Positions 48,578-60,600 of a DNA stretch of 64,000 nt are shown here, piece after piece. Numbering within the stretch: the stretch's first letter is position 1; each line of letters opens with the position of its first letter. Source of the DNA: Spinacia oleracea (lineage: Eukaryota; Streptophyta; Magnoliopsida; Caryophyllales; Amaranthaceae); contig NC_079491.1 of assembly GCF_020520425.1 (NCBI RefSeq), forward strand, positions 4,389,143-4,453,142, given 5' to 3'. Both the position numbers and the translations under genes were made by a program. The notes below the pieces were generated by a model. The model worked only from the letters and a program-made list of their open reading frames with translations, was not told where the DNA came from and searched no databases.

Positions 48578-51500
48578 TTATTCTTCAATAATGTTAGTCG
48601 ACACTTCTTTGTTTGCACAATTGCTAACTTGCAGAGCCTTTGCATCCTTTCGTTCCAAGATATGACGTGCTTCTTCCTCAGTGGCTGCAACGACGTTGCG
48701 AATTATGATTTTGTTTTTCTCAGCCTTTGCTTCTGGACAGATTGTGAACGTGAAGTAGAATGTGTTGGATACCTGTTTCACAGATATTTTATGGAAGTTA
48801 ACAAAAAAGTTCCTAGATAATGCAACTTTCTAATGCACCCAAACAGCCACCAAAGTCGAATTATTAAACGTTGATTATAATTGAATTGTTCAGGAAAATT
48901 GTGGTTCTTCCCTGATTAATCTCTACCTAAATGAGTGAAGCCTAAGAGCAAGATTAGCGGTAGTTTGAGCAATAGTCTGAGAAATAGTCTTATTGAGTAT
49001 TAACTTAAGACCTCCCATTTAAGTGGAAGAGTATGACAAAAGTCTGAGCAAGAGTCTTGAAATTCCAAGACTCTACTTAAAACGTTTAAACAATATATTC
49101 AATCTTAATTATTATTATTTATTCTTTTTTATTTTATTATTTTCATAAGTTTGAGGAGTCTTGAATGAGTACGAGGGGTGAAGTGGAAAAATTAAGTATG
49201 TCTGAAAGGGTCTCAACAAGAATCTGATTAATTGAAAATAAATAAAAATTAATAAAAAGATGACGTGGACGTCTTAGCTTATACTAGCGCTAATCTTGCC
49301 CTAAGCACGACATATGCTCTTATAAAATAAAATTTGTAGTGTAAAATAACTGTAAATAAATTACTATGAAATTTTGACCCTAGATCCTTTTTTTCCTAAC
49401 AAACAAATAACTGTAAATACTTTTATTTTATTTTTAAAATTCTTTCAAACTTTTCTTTTTTTATTTTCACATGCTATTTTGAAATGTACTTATTTTACTT
49501 ATTCATTTATTCTAAATTTTAGTTATTTTTTATTATCTCTTACAATATTTCTTCTATAATATATATACATTTTTTCTCTTATCCTACTTTCATTAATTTC
49601 ACTTTCTCTTCCTTGTTTTTTTTCTTTTACTTCCTACTCCTTTCTGGTTTGATTGGTGACAATGACGATCTCCTACGACGATTCATGTTAGCCGACCCCA
49701 AATCATTTTGGGACTAAGGCTTTGTTGTTGTTGTTGTTGTTGTAAACAAATTACTGTAAATAAATTACTATGAAATTTTGACCCTATATCCATTTTGCTA
49801 GGTACATGAGCAAAATTGACATTAACAAAAAAAAAGCACTCTTGTTCTTGATTTGGAGCAGAAGTGTCTCACAATTCAGATCAGTGGATCCTGATACAGA
49901 ATTAATTCATAATGAAGACATTCTGGTAAATATGTGCATATACTTGGGTTTTACCGTTTTAACTCAATTGAAAGATACACTACTCTGTACTCCCCTTCAA
50001 AAATGTAGTGTAAACAAATTGCTATGAAAATTTTGACACTATGTCCTTTTTCCCCCTCATGTACATGTACCTAGAAAAATGGTCAAAAACTTTAAAATAT
50101 TTCCAATTCACTCTTGATCCTGATTTGGATCAGAAGTGATTCACAACTCAGATCAGTGGATCCCAAATCTCAGTACAGAAGTCGTTCATAATGAGAAAAG
50201 CCCTGTTATTATGTGCTCTGATTTGGGTTTTGAATTGATATAAAAGTGCACTACCATGTACTTCCCTTAACAAACAGGATAAACTAAATTACCATTGCTC
50301 TCAGCGCACGTACCTCACTTGACCTGATTTCAGGCCTTGTAACATGAGCTTCAACCTCAACAATTATCAATGGATGTTCTGGATCTTCCAGTTCTGTGTA
50401 AAGGACACATGATTTGAAACGCAAAAAGTCACCAACATCCACCTGCATGAAATAAGAATCAAGGAATTTAATTACAATATCAAGGAGAGGTTTTATAAAA
50501 TATGCGACGATCCAAGAAAATACAGAAGACAATTTTGAAGAGTAGAACTTGATAGTTACTGACATAAACGAGTAAAGGACGACACAGGATAAATTCCATT
50601 GCTGGAAGGACTTAGATGTTCGTAGTCTCACTGTTAACTAGTAAAATCTAGTAGCGAGATTGATAATTACTTATGCTTTTTAAGTACTACGTAGTTGATA
50701 TGCTCTGAAGTAGTTTACAGACCCAAAGAGAAACAACCTGATTGAAATTCTCTCAGTTAAATAACAGCTTTCCGTGTGACCTGCAATTAGTTAGACTATT
50801 ATAACTAATTGCAGGTCACACAAAAAAAGTATTAGCCTCTCTATGTCCCAAACTAACCATTTCACTTCCTTAACTAACATGAAGAACTTGGAAGAAAATC
50901 AATTGAAAAGTGCTAATTCAATATGGGACTTCTACAAAGAAAGAGCTAAGAATTTCAAATCCACGGCTAGGAAATTAGGAAATATCCTAATACTATTAAG
51001 ATCATCAAAGAAAAAATGATTCCTTACAGGTTTCAAGAAGTCAACATGATCAACTTCTAGAAAAGAAGGCCTGACGCCAGCAAATGCATATGATGTAGAG
51101 AAAGCAAGCTCAAATGCTCTGTGCATCAGAAACCCTCCAAAGATCCTACCATGGATGTTTCTCTGCTGAGGCTGGCATATTAAAGAGTTTGCAAGACGGG
51201 TATCCCTCAAAAGAATGCTATTTCTATCTGCCAACGCTGGCATGTCGCAGAAGATGCGCCCCTCTGATAAAAGAGCTACCAATCTGTCCATTTCCCCATC
51301 TGCATAACCCCTTTTGTTTTGTCCTCCTTTTCTTTTCCTGAGTTTGCTTCTTGCTTCCGCTTCTTCAAACAAAAGTTTTTCCGTTTCAGTTTCAGGAGCA
51401 AGTCGGTTAACTGAAGCAGCTTTCCGTGTCTTTGAATCCCGGGCCACAAAAATGAAGTTAGCTGTAAGAGCAACTGAATCTGAAGCAAAAGATCCTGCAT

Positions 51501-54500
51501 ATATAAAGACAGCAGTATTTCTAAGATTAATGGGAACTTGTGAAGTAGATCAAGCACATCTGACATATACATTGTAGTAATACGTTAAAATTAGCAGTAC
51601 TATATATTTTAGAGGTGCATATTTTAGTTTCAAAATTTTAAGCTGAATAGAAAAATGGAAATGTAATGGGATTTTAACTATGCAAAAACAGTCACATAAT
51701 TTGCATGCTCAGAGAGCAGTAATATAGCAGCTTATAGTTTAAATTTTTGGTTTCTGAATAGCCAAAAGGAATGAAAATTTTGGTTTTTGGACAAGGAGTA
51801 TAATTTAAGAAAGCAGAAATTAATTTTATCTTGGAGACTTTTATATTATAAATTGCACTCTGGAAGCTACAATGATGATCAGATGCAAAATTAAGTCAGT
51901 AGACTCAGTACCTTCAATGGCCTGACTAACATCCAGTTGAATCTCGATTGAAGACCACCCAACCCATATGACAGAACCAGATATCCTCAAATCACTGTCT
52001 ACACTGATTGGCTTCTTCAAAACAATCCTGTCTACAGAAGCTGTGACCAGTAACAATGGTCTTGTAGTGCAGTCATCATCAGAACAATGCTGAACAACAA
52101 AAAATGAAAAGGGGGAGGAGGATTAATTACTATTGTAGGGCAATATACAAGTTCAAAACAAAGGATATTATTCATAAAAAGTTTTGTAGACCCCAGAATA
52201 CATGTACGGTATACTATAATCGGAGCACATAGCATTGTTTCAAATATGCTTCTGTTTGCATTCTTTGCTCACAGTTCAGTCATACCAATGCCTTCTGTAC
52301 AAGCTTCAAGAATCAATTTTGGTGCATATTTTTTATGGAAGATCTTGGTACTCCATACTTCATAGTGAACTAGTGCTGTTAAATTAAGCAGCTTCCGTAC
52401 TTCATAGTGTACTAGTGGTGTTAAATTAAGCAGCTAAAAGCTAAAATTACTGGCATCGCCATACAGAGACATCAAATATAAGAAAGTAGTGAAGCTGAGC
52501 AAAAGCCAAAATTGAGTCCAGTGATACCCAATATGAAAGATATAACTCACACCCATCAAACCCTCCTAAAAAAAATATGAAATCTTAGAAGTGTGTGTAG
52601 AAGTATCCTGAGTTCTGCTTTGACTAACACAATTGTGGTTGAAACCCAACAGAAGATTGACCGGCATGGGGTCCACTTCTAGAACTGATGAAAAAATTTC
52701 AAATAAATTACAGAGAATTCTTCGTAGATCACGATTAACTTCCCATCACCTGGGGAGTGGGTCCCCTTATGATATCTATAACCATATAGTCATCATAATA
52801 AAGTACCATAGCTCATATTTATTAGACCACTCTGGGTGTCTTACTGTCTATGGTATGAGAGGGAACAGGGAAGTCTTCTCTAAGTTTCCTAGAATCATAT
52901 AATACTTCTAACCATAATCGACTGCACGCCACAAACAAGGCATCCATAAAACCCATTCAACACATCAATGTATTCCTGAAAAGCTTGCAAGTGTGTACAA
53001 AAAAAGAAGCAATCTGTAGGGGTGCTTTGGGTTTATTATGGTCATACGGGCTACAAATGAATGAATGAATGAATAACACAAGACCTGGACATTCTTAGTG
53101 AACCCATTTTGTAATTTAAGAGTTTTTAGTCTGAGGGTGGATGAAAAGTTTCAGTGGAAACAAAATACGAATAAAAAGTTCCTAGGTCTCTTGATAGCCA
53201 ATAAGTTATAGATAAGACTGGACACAAGAATTATCAAAACCAGCAAAATCTAACAGCCCATGACTGTGAAAAATGGAACCTTGACAGGCTTGCGAAATTC
53301 TTCCTGCCACCAAGGTACCAAGGATCCTCTCACAGCTGCTTAGCATTCATATTGACAATTTGAATCATGATAGCACCTAAATTTTCTCAACAATGTAGCC
53401 ATTTTGAAAGCTTTGACCTCATGCTTGCCGAACCATTCTGAAAGGATTCCCATCATAAATAGAATAGAAATCTCCTTCTGTCACTCAATGATGAATTAGA
53501 CTATCGGTTACCCGGACACATCAATCAAGTGTTAATTAAAGATGAAATTCTAGACTCGTGGGGAAAATTTCACTATTAAACATAGCCTGTAAGAGTTGCC
53601 TAAGGTCTATATTAGTCACGTGGGCTAAACATGAAATAGAATCAAGTTTTGAAGGTGGGATACGGTATGTGTTCAAGTGTCCGACATGGGTATTTTATGA
53701 AATTTTTGCATGATTTTGGTTCGAAATGAAGTGTCTAAGTGTCATACCCACGTCTGAGTGTCGAGCATCAGACTCGGGTACTTGAGGGAAAATGAAGATT
53801 CCGGGTAACATAGATTTGATCATATTAGAAGCAATTGAAAATAATCTTAAAGGCAATGGGTATAAATCATTCTTAAATCTGTTAAAGCCTATCGGGATAT
53901 TATATAAGAGTGGACAATATGGTAATCCTACTGACTGCAACCGATATGCTTATGAAGTTATGAGAGCCTCTAACAGTTACACTTAAACCAGGAAACCTAG
54001 TGCAGGCCAATGATAAAACTCAAAGGAGTATGTGCATGAGTTAAAGTGAAAGGCTAGCAAAGGAGCTGAACTTTCCAGGGGGATGATATGATATAGATGA
54101 ATATTTGAATAGCTTCATTGTGAGGACAGACTTGCCGATTGGTGATAACACTAATGCTTTCAGTTGAGAGGAAGACAAAGCATACTCATGATAACCCAAT
54201 AAAGATGTTCAAACAAAACTAATCCCCTTCTTCTATGTCAGCTTTGCCTATATATCTAAAAAGACAATCTAAGCAACATTGGCTTGATTAACCTTTACCA
54301 ACCAAGCTACCTCATTCTATGTAAGCTCACTAACTGGTGTTTTCATACTCTTCAAGACTTCAACCAAATTAAACAATCTGGTTAAGAAATGCCATTCATG
54401 TGTTGCTTTCTTCTTTGACGACTCAGTAGAATCTAGTAGGTTGTATGCCCTTCTCACTCTGTGATCACTGAGCTCGAGTCGATAGTAAAGCCAGGTATTG

Positions 54501-55320
54501 TCAAGATATTTTTGTTGAAGTCACTTAAAACTCGAACAAAATTAGGTAAACTAGAATAAAAGAGGGAAAAGTTTGTGGTAGCCTATGGAACAGCAAAACT
54601 ATAGGTACTCGGTTAGCAATTCAGTTTCAGTATCCATCTTTGACTTTCAGTACATGTTAATGCATGTCTCAATGTCTCATTAAGACTCAATGCAATCCAT
54701 AACCAATGTAGTAATAAAACCCCACACAATCACTTAAGAAAACCCCCCAAACTCTAGAAACAATCAATAATAGAGTTGCAAACCAATTAAACAAGTAAAT
54801 AGCACTACAAACAACAATAGAAAGCAAATGCCAACTAGACTATGATCAAACTCTGTCAACCTCAATGCCCATTGTGCCTCTGTATACCCGAAAAAACCAA
54901 CAATCGAAAAACATAAAATCCGGCTTAGATTACCTTGACAGAGATAGTACCAGCAAGAGCATCAAGATCTTCAAGCAATTTCCCAATCCTCATCTCATTC
55001 CAAGGATCCCTATACTGCTCTCTTAAGATAAAATCAGAGGAGAAATTGTAAAGAACAGTCATCCTAGATTGTGAAGGAGTCTTATTTAGCAAATGGGTTT
55101 GTGGAGGATGATCAATTGAAGTGAAATTCATTTTCTCAAATATCTTAGACCTTGTTTCCCACAATGCAATTGTTACTGGTGAATGGTACATTCCTGGCCA
55201 CAAGCTTAAAGGTTGCTGCTTTCCATCGCCTGAACCATTTGTGCTTGAATCCTCAAATGGCTTTGGCAAATTCGAGAAAACTGATATGAAATTTGAAGGT
55301 GTGTAATTGGGATTTTCCAT
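48578..55320 (-). CDS. Acyl-CoA thioesterase with two hotdog domains (ACOT9-like)
   Basis: Minus-strand exons are 55320-54934, 52089-51912, 51494-51028, 50442-50314 and 48772-48578; 1356 bases, 451 residues, all GT-AG and in phase. ACOT9-type enzymes hydrolyse fatty acyl-CoA to free acid and CoA, usually in mitochondria in animals; the plant location is not evident here. Hotdog 1 spans about 90-230 (HSPVTIALWETRSKIFEKM just before it, LVTASVDRIVLKKPI, ISGSVIWVGWSSIEIQLDV). A Lys/Glu-rich linker (EKLLFEEAEARSKLRKRKGG) follows. Hotdog 2 starts near 300 with the family signature HGRIFGGFLMHRAFELAFS (His about 303), then FLEVDHVDFLKPV and PLIIVEVEAHV. The last exon ends NIIEE. The N-terminus MENPNYTPSNFISVFSNLPK lacks a strongly basic targeting helix. 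It is convergent with formin and divergent from uS5m. Confidence 0.9.
48946..49301. mobile_element. Tourist/PIF-Harbinger-type MITE in the thioesterase intron
   Basis: Left GAGCAAGATTAGCGGTAGT and right ACTAGCGCTAATCTTGCCC are inverted, with TAA on both sides (48943-48945 and 49302-49304), the usual 3-bp Harbinger target duplication. 356 bp, with AGTCTGAGCAA/AGTCTTGA repeats inside. Confidence 0.75.
49640..49743 (+). mobile_element. SINE/RTE-type retroposon tail ending in (TTG)n
   Basis: GCCGACCCCAAATCATTTTG, GGGACTAAGGCTTTG, then six TTG units. This is the familiar 3' end shared by TS-type SINEs and RTE LINEs in dicots. No 5' promoter boxes nearby, so it is truncated or degraded. Confidence 0.6.
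50774..50821. other. Perfect 20-bp-stem hairpin in thioesterase intron 3
   Basis: GTGTGACCTGCAATTAGTTA at 50774-50793 is the exact reverse complement of 50802-50821, with an 8-base loop. It lies in the 585-bp intron between the exons ending at 51028 and starting at 50442. Confidence 0.85.
52090..54933 (-). other. Thioesterase intron 1 (2.8 kb), non-coding
   Basis: No coding signal on either strand. It holds a 48-bp tandem duplication (ACTTCATAGTG, TGTTAAATTAAGCAGCT) at about 52357-52435, and GTGTCCGACATGGG / GTGTCGAGCATCAGAC words near 53680-53770 that belong to a common plant dispersed repeat. Confidence 0.5.
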
Positions 55321-57646
55321 TTTGAAAGTTCTATTCTTTGAGGCAATTCGTCGAACAGTTGGTGCGTATTTGCGCGATCAAATCAATTATGTGGCCTCTT
55401 TTGTTCAAAATTTGGGGGTTTTGAATTGAAGGAGAATTGAATTGTAGGTGAAAAGTTGGTTGGGATTTGTTGATGTAATGATGAGAAAAAGCAGATGCTT
55501 GTCTGATAAAATGGAGAAAGATTAAAGAATTGAAGTCAAATGATTTCCTCCACCATAAACATGAAGTGGGCGCATCTGAATTGTGAACATTGACAACGTC
55601 CATGTTCAACGTGGGTTTGGCTCCAATTTTGTGGGGTGGGATGCAGAATTGGAGAACCCAAATCTTTGACTTGTTAGAACATTGTATATTTTACGATTTG
55701 TGTTCGAAAATTGACTTGTTTGACAGGTACTCCCTATTTGATTACTCGTTGAATGTATTTGCTTGATTTCTAGGCTGGGCAACGGGCCGGATTAAAGGTA
55801 ATCAAAATTCGGGTCTGGTCGGACTTTAACCAAAAAATTATGCCCCAAGGCCATAAATTTGGTGTGGGCTTTACGTGCAAAACGGGCTTTTAGGCCGGGC
55901 TCGGATTTTGGCCTACAAATGCATATTTTAAGCTATTTGAACCCGCACTTCTTGTGCCGGGGCCGGGCTATAGTTGATCAAGTATATGCCGGACTAGCCT
56001 AGTTACCCATCCAGCATATGCCTTTAAAAAAGCACAACTCGATATGAAAATGTTGAGATGCTTTATAGCCGTTGAAAAGTGGTGATTTTATATTGTGTTT
56101 TATTCACCTAGATTTCATTCGGTTAAATTTATTTGAACAAATTAAAGTTTATTTTAGTTATAGATAATACTACTTCAATCTACTTTGTATTTCTCAAGTG
56201 GAAATAGCCTTATACTTCGTTTATTTCACTATGTTACACTTCCTATTTGGGTGCCCATTCAAAATGATGTATCTATTGAAAAAGAAGCACCGTCTTACAC
56301 AAAAAGACGTGGAAAAAAGAGATAACCATGGCCGAAATGTTGGTCATGTCATCTCCAATGGCAAGCCAATGCTTAAAATCTTAGGTGGCATGACAAGCTA
56401 ATTTTACAACTCGTTTGACCCGAATCATTTACAAACCGTAACCTTTGTAATCTAATCATTTATAACCCGTAACCCGTTTACATTATTAATTACTATGTTA
56501 TTAGTAGTTATTAATTCATCAATAAATGCTTCGTTAATACAAAGTCATAAATTTACGGAGTATTAGTTATTAGTTCAGCGTCATCAATTATTGAACTAAG
56601 TCATATATACAATATACTCATCAACTCTGCTGGTCTTAAAATTTTAACACTTTTAAAAGTTAGGTATCGCCTTTGTCCCCTAATTAAGGTATCGAAGTTA
56701 TAATTTATAAACGTATTGAAAATTATGATTTTAGTAATAACCGGATATTGCTTATAATTTGTATTTGAATTAACCCGAACCGAAGTACAACCCGCTACGC
56801 ATTTCATACCCTTTGTTGATTTATCCGCACGGTATGAATCGAAACGGATAAGAACTAAAATGATAAGAAGCCTAACCGATATGAACCTTAACACAATGTA
56901 ACCCGGCTATACTTGTTCATCCCGACCCATTGCAGACTGTTATTAGATGAACCTGATCGGATATGATCCGAACCTGTTACAACCCAGTTAAACCCGTTTA
57001 CAACCCGACACTTTCCATCCCAAACTAACCCGACCTACTCGACTATAACCCTGTCCGATATGAGTCCGACCCGATATGACGCTAACCTGTTACAAACCAG
57101 CTAAACCCGTTTACAATCCCCAACGCGGTATGAACCCGTGCCTACCATCCCGAACCGAACTGAACCGACCCGTTAATTTTAACCCGACAAAATCCGACCC
57201 TATAGCCAAATGAACCGTTTCAAATTGAACCGATGAACCCAACCCAAAGCCGATCCGTTTGTCCGAATTGACACCCCTAGGTGTAAGTGATGATTGGTTG
57301 TTGTTAAGGAGCACTTTTGTCCTGTAACGTTGTCTTTTACGGATTTACCGCTCCTTAATATGTGTGCCAAAATCAATTGTGCCATGTCGGAGGAAATATT
57401 TGGTATGTAGTAGTTGGTACTTGGTAGTATAATACTCAAATGGTCCGGGTAGTCGAGACTGGATATCAGGGCCCAGATTCTAACCAGCCCGTTTGCGACC
57501 CAAACACTGAAGCATCATCAGTTCGTCACTTACTGGCCTTCAACCCTAACCCCTCTTTCTCTCTCCTCCCCAAAAAGCTTCAACTTCAAACCCAGAATTC
57601 TAATGGAGTAAAACCCTTCAAACTCAAAAACCCTCAGAAAGCCACA
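55321..57646. other. Divergent intergenic region between the thioesterase and uS5m
   Basis: Both promoters should lie here. About 55770-56025 is a GGGC-rich, partly inverted MITE-like segment (GGCTGGGCAACGGGCCGG; GTTACCCATCCAGC). About 56760-57270 is made of CCCGAACC/AACCCGTTTACA-type repeats, including a unit of about 107 bp repeated at 56945-57015 and 57050-57125. No open frame is credible. Confidence 0.5.
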
Positions 57647-60600
57647 ATGAGCAAACCACCTCTTTCATGGCTATCCCGCTTAATCTCCAGCAAAGCCCTA
57701 ACCCTAAAACCCCATCACCAAACCCGCCATTTCTCTCTCCTCCGCCCCATTTCCGCAATCCCCATCATCAAACCCCCCCACCAGACCCGCCATTTCTGTG
57801 ATTTCTTATCCGACGATGCAATGGAGAAGACACTCCAAAACCTCAAAAAGGAAGCAGAAATAGAGAAGCACAGGGAGAGAGAAGAGAAGCGAAAGGCTGG
57901 CATTTTCGTCGATGAAGCAATTGAAGAAGAGGAGGAAGATTGGATGGGTGTTAACCCTTTGATTGAGAGATTAGAGAAGGAAGATGCTAAAACTTATGGT
58001 ATGCATGATAAGATGAAATGGGATCCTTCGTTTGAAGAAGCTACTGATTCTGATTCTGAAGATGATGCATGGGAAGACCCTGAGTTTCAGGAAGAGACTA
58101 GGAAGTTTAATTTGATGGTTGAAAGGAAGTTTAAGCGTTACCAGGGGTTGCTTAACGGATTCGCCAAGTCTAGTATTGTCCCTTTTCTCACTCTCTCCTC
58201 TTTTTTTATGATTCAATCTTTGATAATGATAATGCTGTTACTATGTTATTTAGCCACTGTTTTTTTTTAATCTTAAGCTGTGGGAAACTAATTAGACTGT
58301 TCTGTGAGACGAACCGGTGATTGATGTTAGTTGCCTTAGTAGTAGCTGTTGGATGTTAGGTGTTCGAGCTCATTTTGGTGAAAATATTGCAATGTTGTGT
58401 AATGTTGTATGTCTTGAAAATCTGTTGTATGGAGAGCTAATTAGGTCTCCATAAAGATGGGAATTTTTGAACCGGGTAGGAGACCTTGTTTGGAGAAAGT
58501 AGCTATTGTGATTGAAGCTGTTTGATGTCAAGAATTAGAGGTCATTTTGGGGAAATGTTGCAATTTTGTTTAGTGTGGACAACGATCGAATGTCTTGACA
58601 ATATGTTGTTTAGCTGTATGGGGAACTAATTAGGTCTCTAGAAAACTGTGGAACTTTTGAATCGAGTAGGATTATACCCTGTTTGGCAAAAGTAGCTGTT
58701 GTAATTGTCCTTTGGATGTGTTATAAGGTCGGATGCTATGTGTAAATGTGTTACAAATCCCATTTTGTGTTTACATTCTGTTGTTTACTTGTGTGGAGTA
58801 TATGCTAGTTGATCGAAGGATCTAAGCATCGAACAGAATGACATCCCTTACTTTAGCAATGATATAGTGTTGGGGGTACTGACACCCCTTACTGTGGCAG
58901 TCCCATGGCTACTTTTTGATTCGGATTCATACTGGTAGTTACTTCCATTAAATTTCTTTTGGGGTTTGTGAAAAATTTCAGCCTATGGTTAATACTTAAT
59001 ACTGAATTACCCACCACAGTCTTAGTTTTGTTTTGGTTCGTACAATATTTTCTGTTATTTGTGAATGTAATTGTCTGCGTTACCTTGATAATCAGAGTCA
59101 TGGAAACCTGAAAATTCTTTCTAATACAAGATTCGTTCATCTCCTAAGTTTATGCATGTGCTCAACTTGTCACAAGAGATACTTTGTATGAACAATTCAT
59201 GGTTGATAGGATAGACATCCAATAGAATTCTAGTTGCTAAGATTGGAGAATTGGTATTCTAGTTGCCAATATTGGAGAATTTGTATTCTAGTTGCCAATA
59301 TTGGAGAGTTGGAATTCTAGTTGCCAATGTTGGAGAATTGGAAACAACAGTAGACAATTATGTTTGCAAAGTAAAACCTATTGATCTATTTTGAAAATAT
59401 TCAAAAGTAGAATGGTTTCTCATTAAAAGTTTGGGTCGCTTTATTTGATAGTTTTATCATACCTGGAATCGGCAGGTTAGAGGTGTGCAAATAATGTGCT
59501 ATACAAATAAATTATGTAAATATGTTCGCTTTTTCATTAAAAGTTTGGGTCGCTTTATTCGATAGTTTTATCATACCTGGAATCGGCAGGTTAGAGGTGT
59601 GCAAATAATGTGCTATACAAATAAATTATGTAAATATGTTCGCTTTTTCTTTACCAATTAATCTTTTGATTTTACCGTTCTTTTGTTTTTTTAATCAAGC
59701 AAATAGATGGGTTTATTGATTTAATTATCCAAGCCGTTTCATTGTTGCCACCGGCCTTTATCGTTATATTGGATATTGTGTTAACATTTACTATAAGCAA
59801 TATATATTATAAAATTGTTGCGTATCTCGTCTTGCTATCCATTTCTCTCTTCATACTTAGGCCTGCTATAAAATGTGATGAAAAACAATTGAATGTAATG
59901 ATGATGTCTGCTAGTTGTGTAATAGATCTGATAAACTGGTTGTGTTAGTTGTGCTTTTAGTTGTTAACTGCTTGAAAATGCAAAGAACTTTCTGAGTCGA
60001 TAAACTTGAGCTGGGAGCTTTCTATGAATTGCTTTTTCCTCCAAGGCGTTTTTTCCCTTTTGCCAAACACTGGTGTGTAGAGATATGATATGGTGAAACT
60101 TTTAATCACCCCCCCCCCCCCCCCCCCCCCCCCCCCAAAAAAATAATTGTGTTTAAGCAAGTACCCTTAGTGACTGTCCAAAATTTCTTTGGAATTTTAG
60201 TGTTGTATGAGGAGATCCCGTTAGAGCTATTAATAGTTTGGCTAAACAGATTTTCTTTATATGGTTAGATCATTTAGTGTACAGGGTACATGACGATACC
60301 TCCCTCCTCCCCTTCCTCCCTCTTCAAATATCGCATACGGGTTGTTAAAGATTTGCTACTTTGGATGGTCTTTGAGTCTGAGCAATTCGCATCTGGCCTT
60401 GGCTTATGTCTATGCATGATAACTGATGAATATACAACGTGGTGCTTACATGTTCAATAATCTCACAGAAACTGTTGATGATGGCTTGAAATGGATGAAA
60501 AAGATTGACAAGTTTGAGGAGAAGCATTTCCGTTTCCGACTGGAGTACAAAGTAATTGGCGAATTGATAAATCGTTTTAAGAAAGCCACTGGAAAAGACA

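Noticed and set aside
57440-57646. In-frame ATG 207 bases upstream of the chosen uS5m start
   Set aside because: The extension MVRVVETGYQGPDSNQP lacks targeting character, while the downstream ATG gives a good mitochondrial presequence and the sequence before it is CT-rich, leader-like.
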